A stretch of 64,000 bases of DNA from Niallia sp. Man26 (GCF_022049065.2 NZ_CP095743.1:3115001-3179000), one strand, 5' to 3'; shown: positions 48,801-58,224, numbered from the stretch's first letter. A program made the numbers and translations. Notes: generated by a model not told the origin, from the letters alone.

Positions 48801-51800
48801 TTACGCCTTTCTTCTTTTTACGAATAGTACAACACTTCCTACTACTAGCATCATACACCCAATCAGAAGATAATTATAGTCCATTGTTGCTGTATTCGGC
48901 AGCACAGGTGTTGGATTTGTCTCTTTATCAGGTGTTTCTGGACTCTCACCTGGCGTTTCTGGACTCTCACCTGGTGTTTCTGGATTCTCACCTGGCGTTT
49001 CTGGATTCTCACCTGGTGTTTCTGGACTCTCACCTGGTGTTTCTGGATTTTCACCTGGTGTTTCTGGACTCTCACCTGGTGTTTCTGGATTTTCACCTGG
49101 TGTTTCTGGATTTTCACCTGGTGTTTCTGGATTCTCACCTGGTGTTTCTGGATTCTCACCTGGTGTTTCTGGATTCTCACCTGGTGTTTCTGGACTTTCA
49201 CCTGGTGTTTCTGTGTCTTCATCAGTGATTTCAGAAATTCGTTTTTCTGCACTGTATGAAATCGGCTCTGTAAATGACTTAACAAAATCTACTGTCGCCT
49301 GCAGATCATCCGGTCCTTGTACAGGATTTTCACCGAATTCAGTTAAACGGTATTTGTCCGTAGTATGTGGGTACATATAGTTATTAACAACAACTGTATA
49401 TGTTTTAGACAAGTCTAATTTTGAGCCGTCTGGCAGCATTAAATCAACTACTTCTCCAAATTCACCAAGTGATGCATCCCACGTATACTTAAAGCCTGCA
49501 ATGCTTACATCTGGACCGTATGAGCTGAATTGAGTATTAAGCACTTCTTTTAATTCAGCACCTGTCAGCTCTAATTTAACTAACGTGTTACCGAATGGTT
49601 GAATATTAAACAATTCCTCCCATGTGATTTCACCTTGAAGCAAGTCATCACGAATTCCTCCGCCGTTCATTAAAGCAAAATCACTGTCCATTGCTGCTAC
49701 CATGCCATCAGCAATTAAGTTACCAAGTGCATTGTCACCGACTTCCCCTTTAGAAGCGTAACCACCTAAAATATCCGTTGCCGCTACTCCAACAACTTCC
49801 TTCAGCTTAGGGCCAACTATGTCTTGATATTTATCAAGAATTGCTTGCACTTTTGCATCTGGTGTAACTCCCTCTTGTTTCACATCTACTATTTCAGCAG
49901 ATTTCTTCACAATGTCCTTCGTAACTGGATCGATTTCTAAATCAATATCAGAAAACGCCTTGCCATATTCCCACGCTTGAACAATCAGCTTATTATCAAC
50001 TAAACCGTTTATTTTCACATGATTATGTGCTGCAAAGATAACATCAACCGCATCATCCACTTTGTTCGCGATATCAGCGATAGTTCCTGTAATTTCTCCA
50101 CTGTTTGCATCTTGATTTCCAGGAACATGAGTAACCACTACAATTGCCTCTATTCCTTGCTTTTGAAGCTCAGGAACATATTTATTGATCGCTTCTGCTT
50201 CATCTGTGAAACGAACATTTTCATTTCCTTTTGCAATAATCTGGCTTGGTGTATCAATATTTGCCACACCGATAAAGCCTACTTTTACGCCATCCACATC
50301 TTTAATTGTATATGGATCAAGCACAAGCTTACCTGTATCCTTATATTCCACATTTGCTGCAACAATTGGGAAGTTCATGCCGTCATAACCGGCAGTGCCA
50401 TTCGGGTGCTCGCCGCCATTAATCATGCGGAGCATCTCGTCCACACCTTCGTCAAACTCATGGTTCCCAACAGTTCCGACATCAAAGCCTAATGCTTCCA
50501 TTATCTCAACTGTCGGCTCATCTTGAAGCAATGCAGAAACTGGTGAGCTGCCGCCAATCATATCGCCTGCATGAACAAGTAATGTGTTTTCATTTTCTGC
50601 TTCATGCTGTTTTAAATAGGTTGCCAAGTAAGAAGCATAACCATAATTAACGCCATCTACTGTTCCAGTAACATCTATTTTACCGTGTAGGTCATTTACA
50701 CCTAATAGCTGTGCTGAAATATTGCCTGTTGGACCATCAGTAGCATTCACTTCTGAGATTCTTCCCGTATTGTAAGAAATCGGACCATTGAAGCTTTTCA
50801 CATAATCAACAGTCGCTTGCAGGTCTTCTCCCCCTTGAACAGGGTTTTCACCAAGCTTAGCAAGCAAATACTTATCGCTGCTATGTGGGTACATATAGTT
50901 ATTCACTGTTATTGTGTATTTGCCATCTGGATCAATTTTTTCTCCATTTGGCAAGAAGATATCAACAACTTTACCGAATGATCCTTGCTTGCTGTCCCAT
51001 GTATAGGAGAAGCCGCCAATACTGACATCAGGACCATAGCTGCTGAATTGGCTGTTCAAAATTTCCCGTAAGTCATCACCACTTATTTCCAGCTTAACTA
51101 AAGTATTGCCAAATGGCTGAATATTGAACAATTCATTCCAAGTAATGTCACCAGCATTTAAGTCATCACGAATGCCGCCGCCGTTCATCAGCGCAAAGTC
51201 ACTATCCATTGCAGTAAGCATGCCGTCTGCAATCAAGTTTCCGAGCGCATTATCGCCAACTGCACCTTTTGTAGCATAGCCACCTTCCATAATCGTTGCT
51301 GCTTCTCCAATTACCTCATTCAGCTTCGGACCAACTTCCTCCGAATACTTGTTTAAGATTGCAGAAACCTCTGGATCAGGTGTGACACCCGCCTGCACTA
51401 CATCAACAATATCAGCAGATTTTTTAACGATATCACCAGTTGCTGGGTCAATTTCAAGCTCTACATCTGCGAATGCTTTGCCATATTCTCCAGCTTGAAC
51501 AATCAGCTTATTATCAACAACTGCATCAATCTTCACATGATTATGGGCTGCAAATAGAACATCGACTGCATCGTCTACGTTTTTCGCAATATTAGCAATA
51601 TCACCTGTCGCACTGTCACCTGATTGATTGCCAGGAACGTGAGCAAGGACGATGATTGCTTCAACACCTTGACTTTGCAGCTCTGGTACGAATTTGTTGA
51701 TTGCTGCTGTTTCATCTGTGAAGCGAATATTTTCATTTCCTTTACTGATAATCATATTTGGCGTATCAGTCGTTGCAACACCGATAAATCCAACTTTCAC

Positions 51801-54146
51801 GCCTTCAACTTCCTTAATTGTGTATGGATCAAGCACTAGCTTACCTGTATCCTTGTATTCTACATTTGCCGCTACCATTGGGAAATTAATGCCATCATAG
51901 TTTTCCGTTCCGTTTGGATGCTCTCCGCCATTAATGAGGCGCAGCATTTCGTCCACACCTTCATCGAACTCATGGTTTCCGACTGTCCCAACATCGAACC
52001 CTAATGATTCCATAATTTCTACAGTTGGCTCATCTTGCAGCAATGCAGATACAGGAGGACTACCGCCTACCATATCACCAGCATGTACAAGCAGTGTATT
52101 AGGATTTTCAGCTTCTCGTTCACGTAAATATGCAGCTAAATAATCCATTCTGCCAATTGTGTTTGAACCATCTGCATATTCTTCGCTGATCTTCCCATGC
52201 AAATCATTAACGCTTAAAAGCTGCAGTTTAATATTTTCCTTGCTTCCTTGATTTTTAGCTTTATAGCCATTTGTTTCTGCTTCTTCTGCACTTGCAAAGA
52301 AGATGCGTTTTTCAACAGGCACCTCTGCAAATTTAGAAGGCTCCACATATTCCTTTGTCTCAGAATTTCCGACATATCTCGTTAATCCTTTACCTTGCTC
52401 TCTTGCCCGGAATTCAAATGGCAATTCTTCTAGAGGATTCTCTGCATTCCAGATACCTTTGCCATTGTCCTTTGCTTCTTTTACCGCAGATTGAAACTGA
52501 TTATATTCAGCTTCCTCTCCGATTGGCCAAATGAAGTAAGTCGATGCATACCCTTGTTTAACCATTTCCAAGTTTGTATTCAAGTTATCGCTCTTGCGGA
52601 TGATTTGAGCAAGCAGTCTTCCATAGTCATCTGTTGCCTCTTCTCCGACCTTAACGATTACTTTATCACCTGGTTTTAATAGGGAATTTAAATATGCCTT
52701 TGCTTCTTGTCCATGCTCTAGCTGACTTTCATCAGCAGCATTTTTTGGAGTATGATACGTTTCCGGTGTATCAATATTCACGTAACGCACCTTTGTCGCC
52801 CCAAGAACTGGTGATTCAAGATGAATAGTATCTCCGTCTACTACACTGCTAACAGTAGATTCATATTCTCCTGCTGAAGTTGGTGCATCAGGCTGCTCAG
52901 CAAGCAATGTTACGTCAGATGCCTTTCTTGGCAACACTTGGTAAGTATTATATTGACTCAATACACCTGTAAACTCATACCATTTTCCTGCTTCAATAGC
53001 AGATATAGCCTGTGTTCCTTCCATTACTCGCAATGTTGTTCCATTAAAGTTCTCATCAATTACGGAAACATTATAGCCCCCTCCAGCTGGAGTGGCAGGA
53101 ATGGATTGTACATACCCTTTAAACTTAACTAACTGGCCTTCTTTTTGCTCAGCAAGACTAGCATCTGCCATGTTTTCTAGTGAAAATTCAATTGGTGCTG
53201 GTACTGCGTTTCCTTCTGATATGATTTCAATTCCATCAGCATTTGGTGCTATTTCCAGCAATTTGTTATATTCTGTGACTTTTCCTGTTACTTTTACTTT
53301 TTGTCCCTCTTTTAGGGCCGGGAAACTGCCAGCATTATTTGCATATAGATTGATACCTGCTGTATCATCTTGAATATATGTTGATAGCTTACCGCCGCCG
53401 ATTCCTTCATTATCAGCAGTTACAACACCTTCAACTGTTACAACTTGTCCATTTTTTGCTCGTGCATCAGAAATAGAGATTTTGTCTGTTGGAGTGGAAG
53501 GAGTTTCCTCTTCCTCTTGTCCTGGGTTTTCACTTCCATTGTCTGTATCTCCAAAAGTATGCTTGCCAAGATCAGCAAAATGATCAATATCATAGATATC
53601 CCATTCTAATGCTGGATCAAAGCTCTCACTTCCAATGCTTCCTTTCGTTACAGAGCTTTTGCGAATAAGAGTATGGTTTTCAGCAGCACCATCTCCCCAT
53701 TTTTCTTGCACACCAACAGTGCCAAACATATCGATGACTGCATCATTTTTTTTGAGCTCAATTACATCGTCACCATTAAAGTTGACGACACCATGCTGAA
53801 TATCAGCCTTTTCCTTTATTGCGGCGCTGGCAGAGCTATGTGTGATAACATACACATCTCCATCTGCAAGCTTCCCTTCAAGCTTTAATGTTGTATTAGG
53901 TTCTGTCTTACCATTGGCATAAAGTACCAGACTATAGCTGGCAAGATCTACTTCACTGCCAGTCCCATTAAAAATTTCAATTGCTTTATTGTTTGAGCTG
54001 CCTTCTATGTATTCAGAAATAAATAAGTCATCAGCCGTTTGGCTTGCAGCAGAAACACTTGGAGTAAAATTGCCTAAGAAGTTCGGTATAACTAAAGTGA
54101 AAATTAGCAATATTGACAAAATTTTAAAACTTTGTTTCCCCTTCAT
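48801..54146 (-). CDS. yhcR: Wall-anchored YhcR-like nuclease with two 5'-nucleotidase modules
   Basis: 1781 residues, about 560 more than YhcR of B. subtilis as recalled. Order: signal peptide (1-34); lamin-tail domain (about 38-200); two YhcR-type OB folds (about 220-415); thermonuclease domain (about 428-575, SSVVDGDTIHL, VDxR-type core); first 5'-nucleotidase (about 640-1130, NDLHGK, GNHEFDEG, AAHNHVKI); second 5'-nucleotidase (about 1145-1640, same motifs); Pro/Glu-rich PETPGE repeats (about 1643-1740); LPNTA sorting motif (about 1749), membrane helix and KRRKA tail. It should degrade extracellular nucleic acids and dephosphorylate the nucleotides. Intact frame throughout. Confidence 0.93.
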   Translation of the reverse strand: MKGKQSFKILSILLIFTLVIPNFLGNFTPSVSAASQTADDLFISEYIEGSSNNKAIEIFNGTGSEVDLASYSLVLYANGKTEPNTTLKLEGKLADGDVYVITHSSASAAIKEKADIQHGVVNFNGDDVIELKKNDAVIDMFGTVGVQEKWGDGAAENHTLIRKSSVTKGSIGSESFDPALEWDIYDIDHFADLGKHTFGDTDNGSENPGQEEEETPSTPTDKISISDARAKNGQVVTVEGVVTADNEGIGGGKLSTYIQDDTAGINLYANNAGSFPALKEGQKVKVTGKVTEYNKLLEIAPNADGIEIISEGNAVPAPIEFSLENMADASLAEQKEGQLVKFKGYVQSIPATPAGGGYNVSVIDENFNGTTLRVMEGTQAISAIEAGKWYEFTGVLSQYNTYQVLPRKASDVTLLAEQPDAPTSAGEYESTVSSVVDGDTIHLESPVLGATKVRYVNIDTPETYHTPKNAADESQLEHGQEAKAYLNSLLKPGDKVIVKVGEEATDDYGRLLAQIIRKSDNLNTNLEMVKQGYASTYFIWPIGEEAEYNQFQSAVKEAKDNGKGIWNAENPLEELPFEFRAREQGKGLTRYVGNSETKEYVEPSKFAEVPVEKRIFFASAEEAETNGYKAKNQGSKENIKLQLLSVNDLHGKISEEYADGSNTIGRMDYLAAYLREREAENPNTLLVHAGDMVGGSPPVSALLQDEPTVEIMESLGFDVGTVGNHEFDEGVDEMLRLINGGEHPNGTENYDGINFPMVAANVEYKDTGKLVLDPYTIKEVEGVKVGFIGVATTDTPNMIISKGNENIRFTDETAAINKFVPELQSQGVEAIIVLAHVPGNQSGDSATGDIANIAKNVDDAVDVLFAAHNHVKIDAVVDNKLIVQAGEYGKAFADVELEIDPATGDIVKKSADIVDVVQAGVTPDPEVSAILNKYSEEVGPKLNEVIGEAATIMEGGYATKGAVGDNALGNLIADGMLTAMDSDFALMNGGGIRDDLNAGDITWNELFNIQPFGNTLVKLEISGDDLREILNSQFSSYGPDVSIGGFSYTWDSKQGSFGKVVDIFLPNGEKIDPDGKYTITVNNYMYPHSSDKYLLAKLGENPVQGGEDLQATVDYVKSFNGPISYNTGRISEVNATDGPTGNISAQLLGVNDLHGKIDVTGTVDGVNYGYASYLATYLKQHEAENENTLLVHAGDMIGGSSPVSALLQDEPTVEIMEALGFDVGTVGNHEFDEGVDEMLRMINGGEHPNGTAGYDGMNFPIVAANVEYKDTGKLVLDPYTIKDVDGVKVGFIGVANIDTPSQIIAKGNENVRFTDEAEAINKYVPELQKQGIEAIVVVTHVPGNQDANSGEITGTIADIANKVDDAVDVIFAAHNHVKINGLVDNKLIVQAWEYGKAFSDIDLEIDPVTKDIVKKSAEIVDVKQEGVTPDAKVQAILDKYQDIVGPKLKEVVGVAATDILGGYASKGEVGDNALGNLIADGMVAAMDSDFALMNGGGIRDDLLQGEITWEELFNIQPFGNTLVKLELTGAELKEVLNTQFSSYGPDVSIAGFKYTWDASLGEFGEVVDLMLPDGSKLDLSKTYTVVVNNYMYPHTTDKYRLTEFGENPVQGPDDLQATVDFVKSFTEPISYSAEKRISEITDEDTETPGESPETPGENPETPGENPETPGENPETPGENPETPGENPETPGESPETPGENPETPGESPETPGENPETPGENPETPGESPETPGESPETPDKETNPTPVLPNTATMDYNYLLIGCMMLVVGSVVLFVKRRKA
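48926..49216. repeat. 21-bp tandem repeat encoding PETPGE units
   Basis: About fourteen 21-bp units in the yhcR-like gene encode SPETPGE or NPETPGE. Unit copies are nearly identical at DNA level (GGTGTTTCTGGATTCTCACC type on the plus strand), so copy number may vary. The repeats form the spacer that spans the cell wall. Confidence 0.93.
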
Positions 54147-54427
54147 CTATATCCTCCTTGGTCCATAAATTGCCTTACCAATTAAAGATATCTTAATATT
54201 GTAAAATTCACACTAGAATTCTGTAAAAATATTAGATAATTTGTATTATTTTGATTAAAATGATTAATTTTTCCTATAATTTGTCATTGTTACCTCTACA
54301 AAACTACCAATTTATCGACAATTTATATTTTACATTATTTGTAAACCTCTTCATTCACAGCTTACTCCTTTCAAGACAAAATCACTAAATTTTTTTAGCA
54401 ATATAATAAATTCCCCTTTTTTATTCC
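54147..54427. other. Region upstream of the yhcR-like gene
   Basis: Very AT-rich and non-coding. AAAGGAG at about 54364 is followed by a 7-codon frame (54335-54358, minus strand) that may be chance. The yhcR promoter must lie here; I cannot place it, and Pho-box repeats are not convincing. Confidence 0.4.
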
Positions 54428-54463
54428 ATAAAAAAACTAGCCTAATCATTTTCCGGCTAGCTT
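54428..54463 (-). terminator. Terminator of the 78-residue protein gene
   Basis: Arms CTAGCC and GGCTAG (54437-54442, 54455-54460) with a run of T on the minus strand. Confidence 0.65.
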
Positions 54464-54481
54464 AACACTTCTATACAGCTG

Positions 54482-54718
54482 TTATTCTTCAGATGGAATA
54501 TTTAAAATCTTAACTGTCTTAAATGCAGGTATAATCTTAAAATTCAGGTTCCAATTGGAAGAAACTACTTCAAACTCCTGGTCTGTGACAGAAAATTGCA
54601 TTACTACATCATTTTCTTCATCCAGCAGGACATAAGAATTCTGATTTGCGAACATTTTGTAGGATCTGTCCGCTAGAAGCGTCCAGCCATTTAATAATTC
54701 ATGCGTTTTATTGGCCAA
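54482..54718 (-). CDS. Hypothetical 78-residue cytoplasmic protein
   Basis: Small soluble protein with predicted beta strands (SYVLLDEENDVVMQFSV, FEVVSSNWNL). Family not recognised. The TTG at 54718 has AAGGAGG 7 nt upstream and is preferred to an in-frame codon at 54778 with no ribosome site. Monocistronic, with its own hairpin. Confidence 0.7.
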   Translation of the reverse strand: MANKTHELLNGWTLLADRSYKMFANQNSYVLLDEENDVVMQFSVTDQEFEVVSSNWNLNFKIIPAFKTVKILNIPSEE

Positions 54719-54935
54719 TCTTTCTCCTCCTTTTTCTTTCCTATAATCGATTGTCATTATAACATGCAGTCTGCCCAATTTTTCCGTTTTCTTTCAAGAA
54801 CACATTTTTAATGTCAAAGTTATGCAGAGATTATGAGTCTGCATGGGATGATCCATTTCAATATTGAGATTTCCTCTCCAAAATATATATATAATGATTA
54901 GAGTTTACTTAGTCCATCATTGAGGAGCTTGGAAC

Positions 54936-55193
54936 ATGTACAATACAATTTACCTAGTCAACTTCAGTTTTTATAAGATTATGGAGGACAATGTCAAACT
55001 GATCGATACTCATGTAAATCAGCAGGCAACAGAGAATAAAGAAAGCTTGGAGAGCCTTTTACGACTGCTTGGGTTTGAATTCATTGGCAATGATGATCTT
55101 TGGGGAGTTAGAACAGATAACATCATTATCATCGCTGAAATAAGCCAGAAAAAAAGCAGGGCCAATAAGCACTACCCATTTCAGCCGCTTTAA
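54936..55193 (+). CDS. Hypothetical 85-residue protein
   Basis: Small soluble protein; the middle (ESLLRLLGFEFIGNDDLWGV) and a strand IIIIAEIS are visible. Family not recognised. GAGGAG lies about 8 nt before the ATG at 54936, which supports translation. No clear terminator follows. Confidence 0.62.
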   Translation: MYNTIYLVNFSFYKIMEDNVKLIDTHVNQQATENKESLESLLRLLGFEFIGNDDLWGVRTDNIIIIAEISQKKSRANKHYPFQPL

Positions 55194-55568
55194 TAGCAAT
55201 CATAAAAATAGAAATGTCTTGTGCCATTTAATGAGGAGCACTGAAGTTGTACGTTGAATAAAATAACACATCAAGTTCCTGCACAACTAATGTGCAATCA
55301 GCCCCTTTCCCCATTGTTCAGTTTCAAATTCTAAGAATGGAACAATATAAATCAAGCTGGCAGTAAGCAAACGAACGAGCCTAGCCTTTGAATTAAGAAG
55401 TGTTACTGTTAACATTCTCTGTATTTTCATACATAGAATACGCAATTTCAAAAAAACCTCTAATCGGCTGCTGCTCACTCATGGGGAGTTGCTCTTTTTC
55501 AACACGGGGACTTATAAATTCAGATCAGGTTATACTATCTGTAAAAATTTTTTAAGGAGGCATCACCT
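55194..55568. other. Region upstream of the pyruvate kinase-like gene
   Basis: About 375 bp without a secure gene. On the minus strand a 29-codon frame (55393-55482, MSEQQPIRGFFEIAYSMY) runs into another frame that continues to 55287, perhaps a decayed small gene. A -10-like TATACT at about 55532 may belong to the downstream plus-strand gene. Confidence 0.4.
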
Positions 55569-56630
55569 ATGATTGATAAAGTCTGCACCATTGGACCTGC
55601 AAGCAGCAAAGAAGAAATCCTCCAAGGGCTTGTCGAAAAAGGAATGACTATTATCAGGTTAAACATGTCACATGGCAGCCAAACAGATCATCTCGCTGTT
55701 ATAGAAGCGGTTCGAAGCATAAGCAAGACAACAGGAATTGCCATCAAGATACTAGGAGATTTGCAAGGGCCGAAAATCCGCTTAGGAAAAATAACGGGAG
55801 ATAAGGTATTGTTGAAGGATGGGGACAGCTTCATGCTGACCGTTGATGAAATAGATGGAGATAACACACAGGCAAGTGTTGATTACAAGGGGTTTATCCA
55901 AGATATAAAGGTTGGAAGCAGAGTCCTTATTAATGATGGTGAGGTAGAGCTTCATGTTGTTGAAACAGGGGAAAGCACCGCCAAAACGATTGTTAAAGCA
56001 GGGGGAAGCATCGCATCTCGAAAAGGTGTCAACGTTCCAGGAACATCCCTGTCGTTACCTGCTATTACAGAAAAAGACAAAGGGGATATTGAGTTTCTGT
56101 TAAAGCATGATATAGATATTATCGCATGCTCCTTTATTCGAAAAGCAAATCATTTACAGGAAATAAGAGAATATATAAAAACATTCACCAACACTCCGCC
56201 AAAGCTGATGGCAAAAATTGAGACATTAGAGGCAGTATCCAGCTTTATTGATATTTGTGAAGCAGCAGATGCTATCATGCTGGCAAGGGGTGACTTAGGT
56301 GTGGAGCTTCCTTATTATTGGATACCTCTCTTGCAAAAAGCGATACTTGCTGAATGTAATAAAAGCGGAAAATTCGTTGTGACTGCTACACAAATGCTTC
56401 AGTCTATGACAGAAAATGCTGTTCCTACAAGAGCAGAAGTAACAGATGTATTCCAAGCTGTTTTAGACGGCACAAATGGTGTAATGCTTTCAGCAGAGAG
56501 CGCTGTCGGAAAGCATCCGCTAGAAAGCATTCATGTGCTTACCACAGCAGCTGCTTTCTCTGAACGTTTTAAACAGACTATGCCTGACAGCTACACTGAT
56601 CTCATCGATTTACTAAAGCAAGAACTATGA
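55569..56630 (+). CDS. Pyruvate kinase-like protein lacking the C domain
   Basis: 353 residues, against about 585 for Bacillus Pyk. The A domain and the B lid (about 69-163) are complete: Arg30, NMSHG (32-36), GDLQGPKIR (63-71), AKIET with Lys216 and Glu218, RGDLG with Asp242, and TATQ with Thr273. The protein stops after the A domain, so the allosteric C domain and the PEP-utiliser domain are absent. It could be an unregulated pyruvate kinase or a relative with another substrate. AAGGAGG lies 7-8 nt before the ATG. It stands alone, not beside pfkA. Confidence 0.85.
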   Translation: MIDKVCTIGPASSKEEILQGLVEKGMTIIRLNMSHGSQTDHLAVIEAVRSISKTTGIAIKILGDLQGPKIRLGKITGDKVLLKDGDSFMLTVDEIDGDNTQASVDYKGFIQDIKVGSRVLINDGEVELHVVETGESTAKTIVKAGGSIASRKGVNVPGTSLSLPAITEKDKGDIEFLLKHDIDIIACSFIRKANHLQEIREYIKTFTNTPPKLMAKIETLEAVSSFIDICEAADAIMLARGDLGVELPYYWIPLLQKAILAECNKSGKFVVTATQMLQSMTENAVPTRAEVTDVFQAVLDGTNGVMLSAESAVGKHPLESIHVLTTAAAFSERFKQTMPDSYTDLIDLLKQEL

Positions 56631-56631
56631 T

Positions 56632-56662
56632 ATACAGCTGGAGGATCACCCTCCAGCTGTAT
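56632..56662. terminator. Hairpin between pyruvate kinase-like and esterase genes
   Basis: Arms ATACAGCTGGAGG and CCTCCAGCTGTAT around a short loop, between convergent genes; the T-tract is poor but the stem is strong. Confidence 0.72.
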
Positions 56663-56664
56663 TG

Positions 56665-57432
56665 TCATTTCCTTAAAGGAAGCCACTCAAGCACATCCTG
56701 AATTTTTTTATCCCAATATCCCCATTCATGTTCTCCTGGAGAGAATTCATACGTATAGTCAAATGCAGTATGTTCACAAGCCTGCTTAAACCGCTTATTA
56801 TCTTCAAATAGAAAGTCCTCTGTGCCGCAGCATTGGTAAAGGGAAGGTTTCACGTTCTGATCCTTTACCTTTTCTACAAGAGAAAATAGATCATGCTCTG
56901 TCCCTCTAATGCTGTTTTCTCCAAAGATAAGCTGATAAAGGCCACCTTCTGATCTATCTTGAAGTGTTTCTACATCCATTGCACCTGAAAGGCTGGCTGC
57001 TGCGATAAAACTATCGGGCTTATTCAGAGCCCATTTGAATGCTCCATAGCCGCCCATCGACAGGCCTGCCACAAAATTATCTTCCCTTGCTTCTGATAAA
57101 GGAAAAAAAGACCTTGCGACCATAGGCAGCTCCTCTGTCAAAAAAGTCCAATATTTGTTGCCGTAAGCCATATTTGTATAAAAACTTCTGTCAACCTGCG
57201 GCATAACTACTGCTAAGCCAAGGGGTGCCGCATAGCGCTCAATAGATGTCCTTCTTGTCCATATCGTGTGGTCATCACTCAGCCCGTGAAGTAAATAGAG
57301 TGTCTGGTGCTTATTCCCGCTGACAGTATTTTTCATGCCAATTTGTGCGTTTGTTTCCTGCGGCAGAATTACTGTCATCGAAGTGCTCAATTGCAAGCTT
57401 TCAGAGAAAAAATCACATTTAATCAATGCCAT
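56665..57432 (-). CDS. Esterase (esterase D / tributyrin esterase type)
   Basis: Alpha/beta hydrolase of 255 residues. Nucleophile elbow [10 protein letters not shown], an early YLLHGLSDD oxyanion segment and a late GEHEWGYWD with the catalytic His. Related to the tributyrin esterase EstA and S-formylglutathione hydrolase families; the natural substrate is unknown. The ATG at 57432 follows AGGAGAGG; an in-frame GTG at 57444 overlaps that site. A cre-like sequence lies just upstream. Confidence 0.85.
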   Translation of the reverse strand: MALIKCDFFSESLQLSTSMTVILPQETNAQIGMKNTVSGNKHQTLYLLHGLSDDHTIWTRRTSIERYAAPLGLAVVMPQVDRSFYTNMAYGNKYWTFLTEELPMVARSFFPLSEAREDNFVAGLSMGGYGAFKWALNKPDSFIAAASLSGAMDVETLQDRSEGGLYQLIFGENSIRGTEHDLFSLVEKVKDQNVKPSLYQCCGTEDFLFEDNKRFKQACEHTAFDYTYEFSPGEHEWGYWDKKIQDVLEWLPLRK

Positions 57433-57455
57433 ATTGCCTGTCACCTCTCCTATTA

Positions 57456-57469
57456 TTTAAACGCTTTCA
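57456..57469 (-). promoter_or_regulatory. Candidate CcpA (cre) site before the esterase gene
   Basis: TGAAAGCGTTTAAA on the minus strand differs from the cre consensus TGWNANCGNTNWCA at one position. It lies 24 bp upstream of the esterase start, where CcpA binding would block transcription. Confidence 0.4.
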
Positions 57470-57629
57470 CATAAGGGAATTATAGCCGTTTTTTTCCTGT
57501 TTGGGAATTCATCTGCTCTTTCCATCCCTTTCCTAAAAGAGAAATACAAGCAGGCTTAATGAAACATATTTTTTTCTGTTTTTGCAAAAGCTAAAACAGA
57601 ATCCTTATCGTTATGAAGGAGAGAAAAAT

Positions 57630-58169
57630 GTGGACATAAATTGGTATATACTGTGTGCGGCAATTCTGTCAGGGGCAGCAGGATGTACACTCGTGCTTTG
57701 GAAAAAGTTCCAGTACTATAAAACAACCCTTCTCATTCATGCCGTGCTTTCCATCCTGCTTTGTTTATTCTTTTATTTTAATGGCTTTTACCGCTATGCA
57801 CTTCCCGTCAGCTATATTCTGCCAGCTGTCGTAATAAATTTCGGGCTGTTTATTACATTTCTAATTCGATTTGAACCGAAGGGAGATACATTCCGCTTCT
57901 ATTTTGTCTTAATTACCTGGACCTTCAGCCTTGAAATTGTGCTGGAATACTTCGGCTTTATCCGTTTTAGAAATGGCTGGGATTTTTGGGATTCTTACAG
58001 CCTTTATTGGATTTATGCAAGAATATTTAGTCATATCGGCAAACGATTGGTCCCGATGGATGGAAGAACACCTGTCAATATTTCCAACCGAGGATTTCGT
58101 ACTCTTTATTACATGACCATCTTCTTTTTCTTTATCGGACTGTTAATCTTGCTCCGAACTGCTGCCTAA
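57630..58169 (+). CDS. CBO0543-type membrane protein
   Basis: Polytopic protein of 179 residues with about five membrane helices and the family feature of aromatic-rich loops (RNGWDFWDSYSLYWIYAR). Proteins of this kind are common in Bacilli and clostridia and have no assigned function. The GTG at 57630 has AAGGAG 7 nt upstream, and the predicted protein then begins MDINWY. It converges with cdaS. Confidence 0.75.
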   Translation: MDINWYILCAAILSGAAGCTLVLWKKFQYYKTTLLIHAVLSILLCLFFYFNGFYRYALPVSYILPAVVINFGLFITFLIRFEPKGDTFRFYFVLITWTFSLEIVLEYFGFIRFRNGWDFWDSYSLYWIYARIFSHIGKRLVPMDGRTPVNISNRGFRTLYYMTIFFFFIGLLILLRTAA

Positions 58170-58186
58170 CATGCTAAAAGCACAGC

Positions 58187-58219
58187 AAAAAAAGCTTGAA
58201 CAAAACGCTTCAAGCTTTT
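58187..58219. terminator. Bidirectional terminator before cdaS
   Basis: Arms AAAAGCTTGAA and TTCAAGCTTTT with A and T runs outside, between convergent genes. Confidence 0.82.
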
Positions 58220-58224
58220 CATCA

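Noticed and set aside
48926..49216. Tandem repeats as a possible CRISPR array
   Set aside because: Units are contiguous 21-bp coding repeats with no unique spacers and no cas genes.
48689..49228. Plus-strand frame with repeated LVFLDSHL units opposite the yhcR tail
   Set aside because: It is the antisense image of the 21-bp PETPGE repeats; the sense frame has signal peptide, domains and sorting motif.
54335..54358. Seven-codon leader peptide before yhcR
   Set aside because: Has AAAGGAG in front, but so short a frame is expected by chance and no attenuator structure follows.
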